Shown here one piece after another: positions 1 to 13,102 of a DNA stretch of 64,000 bases (positions are counted from its first letter, which is position 1; each line of letters starts with the position of its first letter). Under the pieces are notes generated by a model. The model was not told the origin of the DNA. It did not search any database and was given only the letters and a program-made list of their open reading frames with translations. Position numbers and translations under genes: made by a program. This DNA is from Neostapfia colusana (lineage: Eukaryota; Streptophyta; Magnoliopsida; Poales; Poaceae). Where the stretch lies: the NCBI GenBank assembly GCA_030760725.1, contig JASWHV010000003.1, positions 113,368,153 to 113,432,152 of the forward strand. Direction: 5' to 3'.

Positions 1-292
1 CGGTGGCTTGAGTAAAAAATGGCGGTTGAGTCGCCAAGAAATCCAGATAAGCGTTCCGAGGTGGAACGAATTATTGCGTGTTTTGGAGTACGCCTTGCTG
101 TACCAAAGCTTGGAGTAAGCGTGTGTGTTCTTGCGTTGCTTCTTGGAGTAGCCTAGCGTTCTCTTGGTTAGACTCGACGACTCGAGTCATAAGATCCATC
201 CATCCCGTGGATGGTGGTTCCACTGGTGGAATAGAAGCATCACCACCTCGACGAGAACTTCTGGCCCTACTCCTAGAGCGAGTACGAACCAT
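1..292 (-). pseudogene. gag N-terminus of element A, nonsense-interrupted
   Basis: The reading frame starts at the ATG at 292-290 (MVRTRSRSRA..., arginine/serine-rich). It runs through a glutamine-rich segment with likely helical heptads (ESNQENARLLQEATQEHTRLLQ) to a TAA at 73-71. The same frame continues past the stop with NAYLDFLATQPPFFTQAT, which matches the start of the conserved gag core in element B (SYSDFMSTHPPVFTEAE) and in the E elements (LSEFLGTQPPMFASAAE). The TAA is therefore a mutation within gag, not its natural end. The gene runs off the window. Role, from the family: capsid/nucleocapsid precursor that packages the element RNA. Just upstream, the minus strand reads tttgcag then t then ATG, resembling a 3' splice site. 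Confidence 0.75.
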
Positions 293-1818
293 ACTGCAAA
301 ATGTAGTTGAGATGAGTTAAACAAGAACTCAGCAGTATGTGAGACTAATGGAAACATGATTATGTCAAAACTTTAGTAAAAGCAGTAACAAAACCCATGT
401 TTACACATTTCCTTAGTAGGCATAACTATCCAGCCTATCTGTACAGGACAGACCTTTATGCACTATCTCCAGATTTTGATCTAGTTAAGTGCATTTTTAT
501 AACTCAAGTCGAATACCAAAGTTAAAGTGAACTTCAGTATCTTTGCATTGAGTACTCATATGCCCCCAGATCATCTCCGGATTAAAAGTTATGATTTTCC
601 AAAGTTGACAGAATTCCTGGATAAAATTTGCCAGCACCTCCTTTGTACGTGGCTGATTTTATCACAGTTGTATATGTAAATACAATAAGAACCTGAACAA
701 CTTTGAACTACAACAATGTTGCACATTTCATAACCTATCCAATGGTGTAACATAGGCTTCTTAAGGGTTTCTCTATAGAAAGTTATGGTTTAGAAACAGA
801 AGGGTCCAGCGAGGTTTTGTTGCTGTCCTGGTTCTGGACAGTTTACCTTCCTCTGAACTTTCTACCCATTTAGCGTGTGACTTTGCTCTGGATCTCTTCA
901 AATAAGTCGTAGATCACCTGAAAATCTTCCCAGAACTGTATCATACACCTTAATTGGGTCAAGCTACTCAGAGTTATGCTCTGTTGAAGTCCAGCAAAAA
1001 TTTCTGCCGAAACCAGAGCACTCCGTTTTTGAAATCTTTGAAGCCTAATGTTCCTCTCATTTGAATCTTAGCTCAAAATAAGAGTTCAGTAACTAATATT
1101 TGTTCCAAACTTCCGTTTTTAGTTGAAAGTTAGTTCATGACTCATTTCTTCAAAGGAAAGGGGTTATTAAGTTTAGTATGGCGTCGATGCACCTTAAGAA
1201 GCATGTCGGTACTACGTAACCTCACCAAAAGAAAATCCTAACCGGATAATACCGGCATAAACGTATCATAGGTGGCACTAAAACGGTCACTCGCAAACGT
1301 GTACTATTCGTACTACGATTTCGTGGTTAACCCTGCACAAGTCACACTCAATCGTCAGGTCCGGCTGCACACCGAACCCGGTATCCATACAGTTCTTACA
1401 CCTGTCCGTCATCACTCCCACAGGTGTTCTCAAGCCAAACACGCCTTGAGCTACGTGTTCACGTTACTAACCACGTGACGGGGTTTCCCAAATTGCACCA
1501 CGCACGCCTGGGACAGACGTTGCTCGAGTACCCCAAACGACATGAAGAGCCGTAGAGGATACTAAAGCGGATCGGGTTACCTGCCACCCGTGGGGCTCCA
1601 CCCTTCAGCTTGTGCGCACTGGTGGACAGCGCTTACGTACACCCCCCAAGACATAAATCGTCCCGAGATGCACGATTTTTCGACATAACAAATAAGTTAG
1701 GTTGCCACCTTCATATTAAGCTAATAGTAATCCTTATGTGGGCCTAGTACAGTATCCTCACCGTAACCTAAATTTTTGTCGTAATACCTTCCTTATTCCG
1801 TGTGCTATTACCAATGCA
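293..1818 (-). other. long untranslated leader of element A between PBS and gag
   Basis: About 1.5 kb separates the primer binding site from the gag ATG. I see no ORF with recognisable homology; the short open frames here are unremarkable. The segment resembles the leader of element B (7282-9240) in scattered blocks, including similar text at 1100-1320 and 8390-8560. Long 5' leaders are common in plant gypsy elements. Confidence 0.6.
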
Positions 1819-1830
1819 GCTCTGATACCA
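1819..1830 (-). promoter_or_regulatory. primer binding site of element A (initiator tRNA-Met)
   Basis: The plus strand reads gctctgatacca; the minus-strand sense is TGGTATCAGAGC, complementary to the 3' end of plant initiator Met-tRNA. It sits 2 bases from the inner edge of the LTR, as expected for first-strand priming. Confidence 0.9.
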
Positions 1831-1832
1831 GC

Positions 1833-4800
1833 TGAGACGGACCCGTCAGCCGAGACAGGCCGCTCGCCCGGGAATCGCATTGGCTGGTGCCATGTTGTGC
1901 GGCAACCAACAGCACACATACAAGGAACAAGGAATTACATAAAACAATAGCGGAAGCTTACAAGTTTTTCTTTGTAAATACTTTACATCAAGTGACTACA
2001 GCGGAAGTCTATATCAACTCACGTCAAATAACTAAGAGCACTTGAGATGAAGTCCAGCCCGCGGACTCCTCTCGCTAGCAACACGAAGACAAGCAGGAGC
2101 GGCTGGGTTCTCCTTGTGTTACCTGACTCGGGATCCCCGAGTCTCACCGGACAACCTTCTTTTCAGCATCGTTGTTAACCTGCAAAACCACTCATATAGC
2201 AAGCGTGAGCACATAGGCTCAGCAAGTCTGACCCATCTCTCCTAAACAAGAAACTCTACATGCACGACAGTTACAATTGGGTCGGCTAGATTTGCATAAA
2301 GGACTCGCCTAAAGTTGATCCTTAACTTTCAGATTTTAAGCCTCATTGTGCAGACCTTGAGCCGAAAAGCATCGCAACTCCACAATCAAACAAGAAACGC
2401 TTTGTTGCGATGCTCCTTGCACAAAGTGAAAGTAAAGTTTAATGAGCCTATCTCTAATTCAATCATGGTTGCAATACAAGTTATAGCACATCCTTATCAA
2501 GTTAAAAAGGATAACCAGTTCAGTTCTTACTACGTCAAGACGCAGTGGGCAAGTATGCTCATATGACCGCGAGCGACGGTGATTTGAATCAGTACACGCC
2601 CGGACTACACGACACGTACACCCGTACTCCGAGTTGCCGGCAGCAACCCCGACTGACGTTGTACGCGACCACCTTTCCCAAGATCTTCCACATTGGACGC
2701 AGTCCAACTGCCCCGAGTACGCAAGCTCCCTCAAGGTACATACCCGCTGTGGTATGTTCTTGAGCGAGGTACCTCCTGCTACCCTGACGCCGAAAGCCTA
2801 AGGCAGTTGGAAAAGTTCCACTATGGATCTCCCAAGGTACATCGGTTTCCTGGGTCCCATATAGCCAGTATGCGCCCGGTACACAACTCAAACTTGTCCA
2901 ACAGGGCCAAGCACGGACGGGCCTTAACCGACACAGGCAGGGCTATGCACGCACGGCCTGCAACCTGCTGCATCTAAACCTCCCTGCCCGGTCTCCATTT
3001 CTTAAGTGTGAACTTTCCTCATCTTCTGTAAATTGGACCCGTCCCAAGTACACCAGCCCTAAACTCGCGAGTAGATTCCAACTACTCGTCTTCTACCGGA
3101 CCTTTTCTACTAACATTAGCGTAGCCAAATTCCCTCAAGGAGTTGCTATTCTACCCTTTCTCTCTTAGGTGTTTCTGGTCATGCAAGTGGAGTTTTCAAT
3201 ATCATCTAGACGTAATGCAATCAACGATGCAAAGCTATGATCTATACAAATGAAAATGCTTTATAAAACAGTTCAAATGCAAACTGGGGCTTGCCTGTTT
3301 TGCAGGTGACTAAGGTTACAATCAGTTAGTGACGATCACTTGGAGCTTGATCACTTGTTTTCCTCCTTCCTTGATCTTCACTTCAAGTCCTTCTCACCTT
3401 CTTCACGTATATGCTACACGATATGATCATGCATATGTATTTAATTGAAAATCTTTTGCTCATAAGATCTAATGACAATTTTAAAACTGGAACTTTGTTT
3501 AAGAATTTAAAATGACACTGGTGCTAGTTGTTTGGGTTGGGCTTAAACACTAAGATCAAATGTTAAGTGCTTTTCCCACTTAAGTGTTGATCACCTTAAG
3601 AGATTACACATGACAGTGGTGATCCATAGCTCTAATGGAGCTGAGAATTTTCATGTGAGTTCCTTGTCACAAGAAAGTCCTCTGGACCAAAAGTTAGCAA
3701 GTTTCATGGAGTGGTTTATTCAGAATAATTCTCTAAGTGTTTAATCAAAGATGAATTAACTCTGAGGTAACACCCTTGTTCATGTCAAACTCAGTGAATC
3801 AAAATTTCAATTATAGTTCATAGAGTCTACATGAATTTTCCTAGGATTTTTGGAGCTAAGAATTTCCCAGAACTGAATTTACAAGTTTTGGAAATTCTCT
3901 GAAAATGTTTCTGTATTCATTTGAATACAGGAACTTACAATCTGAATTACCCTGATCAATTCAACTCCAAATGAGCTGAAACGTTTACAGGAGTCTAATA
4001 ACACCCTAAAGAATATTCTGGCAAAATTTGAGGATTTTTGGATAAACCAAACTCCCTCTAAAATTCTTTTGCTGAAAAGCTTTAAAGAATTTTCCAGAAC
4101 TAAATAAAGACTTTCATACAAATTGGGTTGCATAATTGGATAGAGTTTGTCAATTTGAATCTAACCCAATTTGAATCACTAAACTTGGAGTTTCCTAGCA
4201 AAAGTTATGCTCCTCTAAAGTTTGGGGAAAAAATCTGGAATTTGAATAAATCCGGGAAAAAGTTTAAACCTGACTATGGGACCAGGGACACGTGTCTGCT
4301 GCCGGGAGCGTGCCGCACGGGCTACAGAATTGTTTCCCGCGCTGTCACAGCCGATCCCGCTCCACAGAGTATCCGGTCCACTGTTTCCGTGCGACTGACG
4401 CGTGGGGCCGGTAGCACCTTCGTCTACCTCCCGCCCCCGCGCTATTGCGCCGCCGGGCTCGCCGGTTTTCGTCGCTCCGACCAACTCCCGAGCTGTTACT
4501 CGCCGCCAGGCCTTATTTTAACCCGAGGAACACGATGGTGGGACTTCCCCAGATCGGCGAGGTTCCTAAACCACCCCGCACCGGTGCAGCGGCTCTGAGG
4601 CAGTCCGGCAACGTTGCCCCGATGCTCTAGCCCGCCAGAAGTCCCCTGGAAAGGTTCTACAGCACCAGTGGATGTTTGCCCTGCTCGGCATGGCCGCATA
4701 TGGGCTTGGAAACGGCTCCAACCTAGGGTTCATCGTGCACCCGATGCCCCTTATTGTGGTAGTCGTCGGAAAAGCTTGAAACAAGCCGTCTACCATCGGT

Positions 4801-6083
4801 TTCATGCGACGTTTTGTGAAAAAGAACAGTTGCTACACCAATCTAGGTTCTGTGTGCGAAATTTGTAGAGCTCTAAATGAATATAACTCAAGAATTTCAT
4901 GGATTCATACCCGTGGTCAGTTTTCCCCGGCCGGAGAAGATTTCCGAAATTCGTCGACCAGAGGCGAAGATAGGCTTTGTGCTTCGGGTGGAAGCTGCAC
5001 GGAGTTCCTGCGCGTCCAAAAGTGGCCTTGCTTGGTCGTGACAAGCTCTGGAGGAGGCTGTCCACGGGAGCACGTCGCCGCCGCAGTGTTCGGCCGCCGC
5101 GGGAACTCGATGTTCTCGGCGTAGAGGGCACGAACGCACTTGGCGATTGCTCGAGGAGGTCGAGGGGTCTACGGTGGTGTGGTTTTGCTGCTCAGAGGTG
5201 CTGCTTACTTGAATTGCCTGAGCTCCCGAGCGATCGAAGCCGGGCGGCTGCGTTCTGTCTTTCGGTGCGAGTGAGAGCAGAGACGGCGCCGTGGCTTCGG
5301 TTAAGAGGCGGGAGAGGCGTGAGGCGGTAGCTGCTGACCTCCAGCAGCTCTCCAGCACGAAGAAACCCAGCAGGAGCTGGCTGCCGCCGTCCCTCGGTGT
5401 CGCCCCGAGAGGAATCGGTCTCGGTCGTTGCTTCACGTGGGAGGTAAGCAAAACAGTGACTGTGGACTGAGATCTTTTGCAATATTCAGTGCTCCCAATG
5501 ACATGTGGGTCCCACATGTCAGTCCTCCTTATCCCCTCTAAAATATCTCCCCAATTTGAATATTGATGGAATTCAATTGTGGGAATTCAAATCTGGTATG
5601 CATTTGGATAATTGGGCAAGTTTCATCCAAATTCAAATGAGTGTTTGAATTCTTTGTCATTTAAAGTCCATTTTGGAAAATGGGTTGCATATTATTTCCA
5701 TAAATCATGAAACTGTGCATACCCCCTAATTTGGACCCAAGGAATTCAAATATGAAATCTGGTTTTTATTTTGGCTGCTGCAAATGAGATTTTTAGCAAA
5801 ACAGTTTTGAATTCCATTGTGTTGTTCTCATTTGAATTTTTGTTTGAACAAATTGTTCCAAATCTGATTTTTGTTTTCCCACACATATGGGAACTTCCCA
5901 TCCTTGTTTTAGACCCCTCTAGGGTTCCAAGTTCTCAAATAAACATTTGACTTGTGTGAAGAAAACCCTCATTTGTGTTACCACATGTGGGGAAAAGTTT
6001 TAACAAGTCCCAAATTTCATACACATGAAACCAATTTTTGCAAACAAGTGTTTCTTTGTATTCACCATTTTGGGACCTTTACA
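1833..6083 (-). repeat. 5' LTR of element A (about 4.25 kb)
   Basis: Minus-strand LTR starting TGTAAAGGTC at 6083 and ending GTCTCA at 1833, next to the PBS. The 5' third (5520-6083) is AT-rich. The middle (about 4280-5520) is strongly GC-rich and holds most of the spurious ORFs. A perfect 21-bp palindrome lies at 5500-5520. The LTR is similar in plan to B's LTR (9256-13102) and to the C fragment (13103-14175), but not near-identical, so the three are related families or old copies. No convincing protein-coding gene is present. Confidence 0.8.
5500..5520. promoter_or_regulatory. 21-bp palindrome with GTGGGNCCCAC core, LTR of element A
   Basis: Perfect inverted repeat: left arm GACATGTGGG, centre T, right arm CCCACATGTC. 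The core fits the plant TCP-factor consensus (GGNCCCAC / GTGGNCCC). The same 21-base plan is found in all LTRs of the unrelated family at 16811-64000. A transcription-factor site is an inference. Confidence 0.6.
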
Positions 6084-7281
6084 CGAACGCCCCCAGCCGT
6101 TGACCAACCTTCTCAACCGGAGGTTGGCCTCGAGCACCGCTCTGGAACTGGGCTTGCCCGCTGCTCTGCTGCACCTGGGGACAGTCCTTCGCGAAGTGGC
6201 CCGCCTGGCCACACGTGAAGCAGGTGAAACGGGGCAGTCCCCCGCTGATCGATGGACGGAAACCAGGGGCGCGTTGTGGCGGTGGAAATGCCCAGGGTGC
6301 CGTCTGCTGCTGCTGCTGCTGCTGCTTCTGTCTTGGTGGTGGCATCGGCGGACGGAACGGAGGTGACTGAAAAGATCGTCCCCCGAACCGTTGAGGTCGC
6401 GCCGGTGGATGCCACTGCTGCCCGGATGGTGTCCGATACACCATCCGGTACTTCTGGGGAGCGCCACCCCCACTGCTGGGTGGAGCACTGCGCTTTCTCT
6501 GCTCAGCTGCCAACTCCCGCTGAGCGTCCTCTTGCATAATCGCGGCATTGACTAGGTCATTGAAGGTGCCGCGATTCCACTGAACGAGATGTGACTTCAT
6601 TTCGGGGTGTAACCCCAGATAGAAATGTTTCCGCTTCTTCTCTTCAGTGGATATATAGTCCGACGCATATTGCGCCAGATGGTTGAAGGCACGGGAGTAG
6701 TCATGGGCACTTCTCCCGCCCTGCTTCAGTTCCAAAAATTCTAGGAACTTCCTCTTCATGATCCCGGGATGAATGTAATAGGCGTTGAACGCCTCCCGGA
6801 ACTCTTCCCATCCCACGGCATGGCCGGCCGGATGTGAGGCAACATAGTGCGCCCACCATGCACCAGCTGCACCGTGGAGTTGCTGTGCTTTGAACAGAGT
6901 CTTCTGCCGCTCCGTACATTGGAGCAGCCTGAACTTGGACTCGATGGTCCGCAGCCAGTTGTCAGCCTCCAGTGGTTCTTCAGCTTCGGTGAACACTGGA
7001 GGGTGCGTACTCATGAAATCCGAGTACGACACTTCACGGGGCTCACGAGGCCCTCTGTATTGACGTACCCCCGCCTGGGACGTATTCTGCACGATCGTGC
7101 GGAGCAGGTCGGTCTGCTCCTCATGACCTCCCACCAGTGCCGCTATCACATCCGCTAGAGTAAGCGGAGGCGGCGATGGTGGCTGCTGCTGCAGGGTGCT
7201 GTCGTAGGCCGGTGGCTGGGAGTCATCGCCTCCCTGCTGGCTAGACCCACCAACCTCATGCGTGGTCCTAGTGCCAACCAT
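6084..7281 (-). pseudogene. gag of element B, 3'-truncated by insertion of A
   Basis: The frame starts at the ATG at 7281 (MVGTRTTHEVGG...); an upstream in-frame start at 7479 is possible but precedes the conserved text. About 400 residues remain. In order: a low-complexity proline/glutamine-rich N-terminus, the retrotransposon gag core (TIESKFRLLQCTERQKTLFKAQQLHGAAGAWWAHYV, roughly 105-140, then EEFREAFNAYYI), a basic Pro/Gln linker with a polyglutamine run, and a CCHC zinc knuckle CFTCGQAGHFAKDC at about 354-367. The frame is open throughout but is cut after the knuckle by A's LTR, whose first bases supply the stop. Protease and pol are therefore missing here. Role, from the family: structural protein of virus-like particles; the knuckle binds RNA. 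Confidence 0.85.
6303..6330. repeat. CTG/CAG microsatellite encoding polyglutamine in gag B
   Basis: A run of gctgctgctg on the plus strand translates on the minus strand as consecutive glutamines (KQQQQQQQTAPW) in the gag linker just before the nucleocapsid region. Confidence 0.8.
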
Positions 7282-9240
7282 ACGACAATAAACATCAGTC
7301 CCGCAACATATTGCATGCAGTCCAATAACAATAGGCGTAAAAAACATAATGACAATAAAACATGCGATACATCTCGTATGTAGATAATGTAATAACTTTG
7401 CACAAGCTACACCATTAACAGACCAAATACTAGCTAGTTTAATCCAACTTGATGAACCTCCTCTTTGGAAGCTCACCACAACTAGGTTTGGTCACTACGA
7501 GACGTTACTATCGCGTTGTCATCACGTATACCCCCCCTTTTGTCTTCAATACGACACAAACATGGTCTCTAGTAAAAGACACTTGAGTGAGACCTACACT
7601 CAAGTCTTTCACTAGTTGAAGACAAGCTCTCATGAGTATGTTCTACCCCATTGGCAGTACTTTAAACCACTTCTAGGGTACAACAATCTGTCCCATAAGT
7701 TCAACTGTCATGCCTCTGCTAGGATGACCAGTTTCTACATATACCAGATTTTGATCTGGTTCTGGGAATTTTCATGACTCAAGCTGAATACCAAAGTTAA
7801 AGTTAACTTCAGTATCTTTCCAAAGTGTACTTATTTTCCCTCAGATCCGATCTGGTTAAAGAGTTATGGCCATTCAAAGTCAGCAGAATTTCTGGAAGAA
7901 TTTTAACAGTACCTCCTTTGAGGAGTTGCTGTTTTCAACTCTGATTTCCACTGAATCCTGTGCTGAAATTTCAGAAACTTTGAATTGCAAAGATGTAACA
8001 CCTCTTCTACCCTTTCTAAAAATGTATCATATGAAAATTTTATATTTTTCTACTGGGAGTTATGTTTGAAAAACAGAACAGTCCAGAGAGTGTTTAACCC
8101 TGTTCTGATTCTGGACAGTTGACTTTTCTCTGGGATTTATGCCATCTTAAGGTGAGTTTCAGCTCTGGAAGTCTACAACAAAATTGTAGAATACTAAAAT
8201 ACCTTTCCAGAACTATATACCACACCTCCCTGGGCTAAAAGACCTTTGAGTTATGCCCTGTTGAAGAGCAGCACACTTGCTGCCCAAAACAGAGCACTCT
8301 GTTTTTCAGTCCTTTTGAAACTACACTCATCACTATCCAATTTGTCTACCCAACCAGGGTCCTAAATGTTGAACCTAATGATTTTTAATTCCTTGTTATT
8401 ATGATTTTTCATGCATGCCTATGATATCTCGGTACTACGTTCCTCACGAAAGAAAATCCTAACCGGATTATACCGGCATATACGTCTCAAGTGTGGCACT
8501 AAACGGTCTCTCGCACATGTTTACTACACGGATACATACGTGGTTAGTACCTGCCGAAGACCACACAATAATGGTGCACTCAATGGTTGTTTTCATTTCA
8601 GACAGGATCATATTTAAAAGTAAATACAAATTCACGTATCATTGCCATACGGCCGTCCTTGAGTTAAGTCACGTCTCAAGGTACGTGATCGTGTTTCAAC
8701 ACCACACGACGGGGAACCCGAGTAGGTCATGAACGGGTCGTCACGGTTGGGAATGTTATCAACCCAACAGATACCACCTACTGCCCTGCAGGGCACGCCG
8801 ATGGCAAGCGCTGTGTATGTCCTCCTAGGCTATTTCCAGACGAACACACTTTCGCGTTACTGACCACGCGATGGGGTCTCCACTTACTTGCCTAATGCAC
8901 ACTAGGGATCAGCGTTTCATATGAACTCAGGAACTTGAAGAGTCCAAGAGTTTCATATTGACATCTCACACCAAGCTATGAGACCTATCCCTGAACCACG
9001 TTCCTCGTCAGGGGAGCTAACCAAAATTGAACCGCTTTCGGTGGCGTTCCTTACCAATCTTACCAGAGCGTAGGTGCATCGTTACATAATTAAAATTCAG
9101 AATTATAACACATAGGTTAGTCTTTGCCACTTTAAGTAACTATGCTAATATAGTCCTTACTTGGGCAACTACCGACTCCTCACCGTAAACCTAAGTTTTC
9201 CCATAATACAGTCCTTAAATACTGTGCTATCCCCAATGCA
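7282..9240 (-). other. long untranslated leader of element B
   Basis: Nearly 2 kb between the PBS and the gag ATG. It is AT-rich (for example 7560-8450) with blocks resembling the leader of element A. No homologous coding region is seen; the small open frames lack domains. Confidence 0.55.
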
Positions 9241-9252
9241 GCTCCGATACCA
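9241..9252 (-). promoter_or_regulatory. primer binding site of element B, one base off consensus
   Basis: The plus strand reads gctccgatacca, giving TGGTATCGGAGC on the minus strand. This differs from the Met-tRNA complement TGGTATCAGAGC at one position. It lies 3 bases from the LTR edge at 9256. Confidence 0.85.
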
Positions 9253-9255
9253 GGC

Positions 9256-12200
9256 TGTGGCGGACCGGAATGCGCCCATCCAGGATTGCAGAGGGTGGTG
9301 CCGCACGATGCGACACCCGACAGCACACGTCATAAGAACACAATATATTACATGGGAAAACAAACTGAACTGTACAAACGGTACAATATTCAGTTACAAA
9401 CTATTATACTTATTACACAGCGGAAGTCTACTCTGTACAACTCACGCCCGCCTCTCTAGCAAAAGTCAGCTGCCCAGCCCTAGGGCAACCAACACTGGCT
9501 GCACTCCTCAGCTCAGCGCGGCGTGTACGGCTCCCACTCAGCCGTGGTCCCCGACGGAGGGTAACCCTCGCCGGTGGACTCGTATTCCGAGTCCGTGGGT
9601 GGCTCCTCACCTGAAAAACGCTTAAGCAGCAACCATGAGCACGATGGCTCAACAAGGCTTAACCGACTCGCCTAAGCATGAAACTTTACATGAGGTGTAC
9701 AATGACATAGGATAGTAATATTGCAACAAAAGGACACACCTACAAGTTAATCCTTAGTTCAGCTTTTAGCAACAAGTTAACAGTTCAGGAAGCTGAAATT
9801 TAGTAAGCAATATTTGGTGGCAAAAATGTAGCAATACAATATTATATCATATCAGCAATATTGAATCACCATATTTCATACATTAATCTACGTCACGACT
9901 CAGTGACCAAGTGGTGCTCTTCACCGCGAGGGACGGCGAATCGACTCGATATACACCTGCAGGGAAACCCAAAGAGCACGTCACGTACGCCAAGCCGTGG
10001 AGCTGCACAGCACGCTCACTCGATGTCGTACGGGACAACCTTTCACCCAACAGCCCAACTGTCGAACCGGTCGCACCGAAACGAGCAGGAGGTTCCCCAC
10101 ACGGAGCATCTCTCTATGCCTGTTGGCAGATTTCCACCTTGCTGCCCTCAGCCTACACCTATAAATCGGTGCGTTATGCCTCGACGCCCGGAGTATTAGG
10201 CTACATCGGTTTATCGGGGCCCATATATCCGATATGCCTTCGGTACGTTCAAACTTGATCAGCATGGGCCGCACACGGATCGGTCCTCAATTGACACGGA
10301 CAGGGCTGCGCCCACAAGACTTCCTTTTGCTGCGCCCTAGCCCCTGCCTAGTCTCATTTTCATTACTAAAGTGATCTCACATCACTCAAACGAACCCGTA
10401 TGTCCCAAGCCTATCTCGCGAGTAGATTCCAACTACTCGACTTGTACCGAAGTCCTATGAGACATTAAGCATAGCCTGTCTACTCGAGGTCTTAGACACT
10501 ACCCTCACTCTTATGAAAATTGCTGGTCATGCAAGTGGGGTTTTCATCCATCCTACACCTAATGCACACATACACTTCACACTACGTATGTAAACCAAAT
10601 AAAAACTTTATAAAACGCTTAATGCAAACCGGTGCTTGCCTTGTTGCTGCTGGTCAGTAGTTAGCTCTTCTTCCGGAAGGAGGAAGTCCAGCACTTCCGG
10701 AGTCTCTTCTTCAGCGACTACACGTTTAATGAAATATGACATGTAAATTTAAATGCAATGTGTAAACTTGAACACTTAACTACTAATAACTCTAGCTAAC
10801 CCTCCCCTTTGGTTCTGAAATTTTTATGGTGTCTTAGTAGGGTCCTAACCAGAGTCTTGACCAAGTTTCATTTGGAGCAAAGTTCATCTGAATCTTGTAC
10901 AAATAAAAGCCCATTTGGTAAATAATTGAGCCTCTAAATAATTCCAGGGGTTTTCATGGCTCCAACCATTACTTTCTGGAAATTAGAATTTAAGATGGTT
11001 CTAATGGAATTGGTTTCATGTCATTTGAAGAATTCTACTGAAAGTTATGTCCTAATTAGGATTTGAGAAAATCTGAAAAATGTTTCTGTACATTTTTCTA
11101 TTTTCTCAGGGCAGTTCTCTTAATCACCCAATTAGGGTAACTAAATTAACTTGGATGAGTCTGAAAATTTTAATGTGGTTCAGGGATTTACAAATGAACC
11201 TCTCAGCCAAATTTCAGAATTTGTCATAAGGTAGTTCTCCAGATAAAATTCCCAACAGTTTAAATTTTAGGGATTTAATTATGGAAAACTATTCACTTTC
11301 ATGAGCTGAATTTGGTATTGCTGGAAAGTACTCAGAATTCTGAGTTCAGCAAAATTTGGTTCATCGAATGTGGACTTTCCTAGCCAAATTTCTATTCATT
11401 TGAAGTTTGAACTAAAACTGGAAATTCCCAAAATGTTTAAATTCTGCGGGTGGGGCCCACTCCTCGAGCCGGCCCACTTGGAATGCGTCCACACCGCGGC
11501 CCACGGGGTTTTACCCGCGCTGCCGCACCGAATCCCGGCCACAAATCGATCCCCGCGCGAGATCAGAGGCTGACCGGTGCACCCGGCCCCCCTTCGTCTA
11601 CCTCGCGCTCTCCCGCAGCGCCCGCGGCGGCGCTTCGCCGGAGCACTCGCCGCCGGGCGTTTCACCGTCCGACCTGCTACGAAACTTGCTGCCTGTGCCT
11701 AACTCGACTCGGAGAACACGCTGGTGCCCTCACTGGAGCTCGGCAATGGCCGGAACTATGCCGCGATGGTGACAGAGCTTCCCTCTACTCCGGCGACGTC
11801 GCCCGGGCTACTCGGGGCCTTATTCTTCCAACGGTTTGCTCCTACAGCTCCGCTGTGGCATGCTGAGTCCGAATATGAGCTCGGTTGGCCATGGAAATGG
11901 CCGGAACTATGACCTCACCGTCGACCTAGGCCCGATATCGGCTGTTGCTCAAAAAACTCAGATAACCGCAACCCTAGCCCATGATTCTTGCTGGTTTTTG
12001 ATTCTAGGTGGTCGTGGCAGGGTGTAGATCTTGTGTTTAGCTCGGTACGCCCGGTGATAAGCCAACACCCGTGAATTTTAGGATTTGGTTGAGCTCGGCC
12101 TTAAGCACAGCGAAGCGTCCCGGAAGAAATTCTCCCCCGACGGTGCATGAAATGCCGAACGGTAAGGACAAGCAGAACCAGCACCTTATGGCGGTCGTTT

Positions 12201-13102
12201 CTTGTGTTGAGCGTCGGGCACGAGAGCGCCTGGGTTGCTCGGACGCCGGCGATCAGTGGTTGGCGAAACACTGAGTGTGTGGCCGGGTTTGTATGCGGTG
12301 GAACAGAGAGGATACGGGGGTTTCACGCAGCCCAGCAGTGCAACCGCACGCTCTGTAGCCGGCGCCCTCATCCCCCGAGCAGGAGGTGGCGCGGTGGCGG
12401 CGTTGGGACGGGGTCGACCCCGTGCGCTGTCGCCCGTAGGGGTGTTCGACCGCGTGCCTGAGTCGGTTTGATCCCTGGGTGGCTGACCAGTGGGCCCTCT
12501 TCTACCCTCTAATTCTTTCTCCCCCTTCTGCTGTAATTATTCCCAGCTACTAAACATTGAATGAGAGACTTAGCCCCCAAGTCTTGGTTTGAATTTGAGT
12601 TCTTAAATTTAAACTTTGTTTGGCTAAATTTGCTTCATGTTTGAACTGAAAATCAAATTCAGTTTTGAATTCTTGCAAATTTAGCTCCCGACAAGATGAA
12701 CTCCCATGGGGTTGAAAATTGGTGGGCTAACTCAGAAAAATGTGCTGAGTTTGAATATGAAGCTAACTTTTGAATTTGAGTGATGAAAGTTGCTGCAATT
12801 TGAATTTACATTCAAATCGGCCTCTTTTTCAAATACCTCCAAAAGTGCCTCAAAAAATGTTGGATTTACATGAAACTTGGACTGAACCTTCCCAAGACTT
12901 TTTAAGTACTAGGGGTGAGCTCAACCTCTCATGTTCATGTGTAAAATTCCCACTTTGTGAAAGTGTAGGCTTTCCCCTCTAATCACTCTTTTGATGGAGG
13001 TTACTTGCTCTTCACACTTTTTCACAATCTATCCACAACAAAACTGTGGTGTTGTGGCGGTGATAAAAAGTTTTTGCAAGTCCCTTTTCTTGGGCTTTTA
13101 CA
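9256..13102 (-). repeat. 5' LTR of element B (about 3.85 kb)
   Basis: Minus-strand LTR from TGTAAAAGCCCAAG (13102) to ...GCCACA (9256). Its first kilobase matches the plus-strand 3' LTR of element D inverted: ctaggggtgagctca at 12909 is the reverse complement of text at 15603-15617, and both have a gctcccgacaag block. The GC-rich centre is at about 11450-12480. No gene is supported within it. Confidence 0.8.

Larger units (their letters stand above)
1..6083 (-). mobile_element. Ty3/gypsy element A, 5' part (LTR, leader, gag start)
   Basis: A minus-strand LTR retrotransposon whose 3' part lies beyond the left window edge. Read on the minus strand it has a 5' LTR (6083 down to 1833), a Met-tRNA primer binding site, a 1.5-kb leader and the first part of gag. 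Its LTR tip (TGTAAAGGTCCC on the minus strand) abuts the broken gag of element B, so A is the younger insertion. The flanking five bases at 6084-6088 are cgaac; the matching duplication would lie left of the window. Relatedness to B and C is seen from similar LTR tips and similar leader/LTR text, for example 1660-1850 against 9080-9260. Confidence 0.85.
6084..13102 (-). mobile_element. Ty3/gypsy element B, 5' part (LTR, leader, gag), truncated by A
   Basis: A minus-strand element whose 5' LTR tip is at 13102, with PBS at 9241, a 2-kb leader and gag from 7281. Its gag stops at 6084, where the LTR of element A begins; the remainder should lie left of A outside the window. B itself interrupts the LTR of element C at 13102/13103; the adjacent five bases at 13103-13107 are ttttg. 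Order of events: C first, then B, then A. Confidence 0.85.

Noticed and set aside
2459..2977. Overlapping small ORFs of 72-100 codons on both strands
   Set aside because: They lie within the LTR of element A, conflict with each other and have no conserved motifs.
4897..5517. Long open frames (up to 206 codons) on both strands in the GC-rich part of A's LTR
   Set aside because: High GC content lowers stop frequency. The frames overlap on both strands, have low-complexity composition and match no family.
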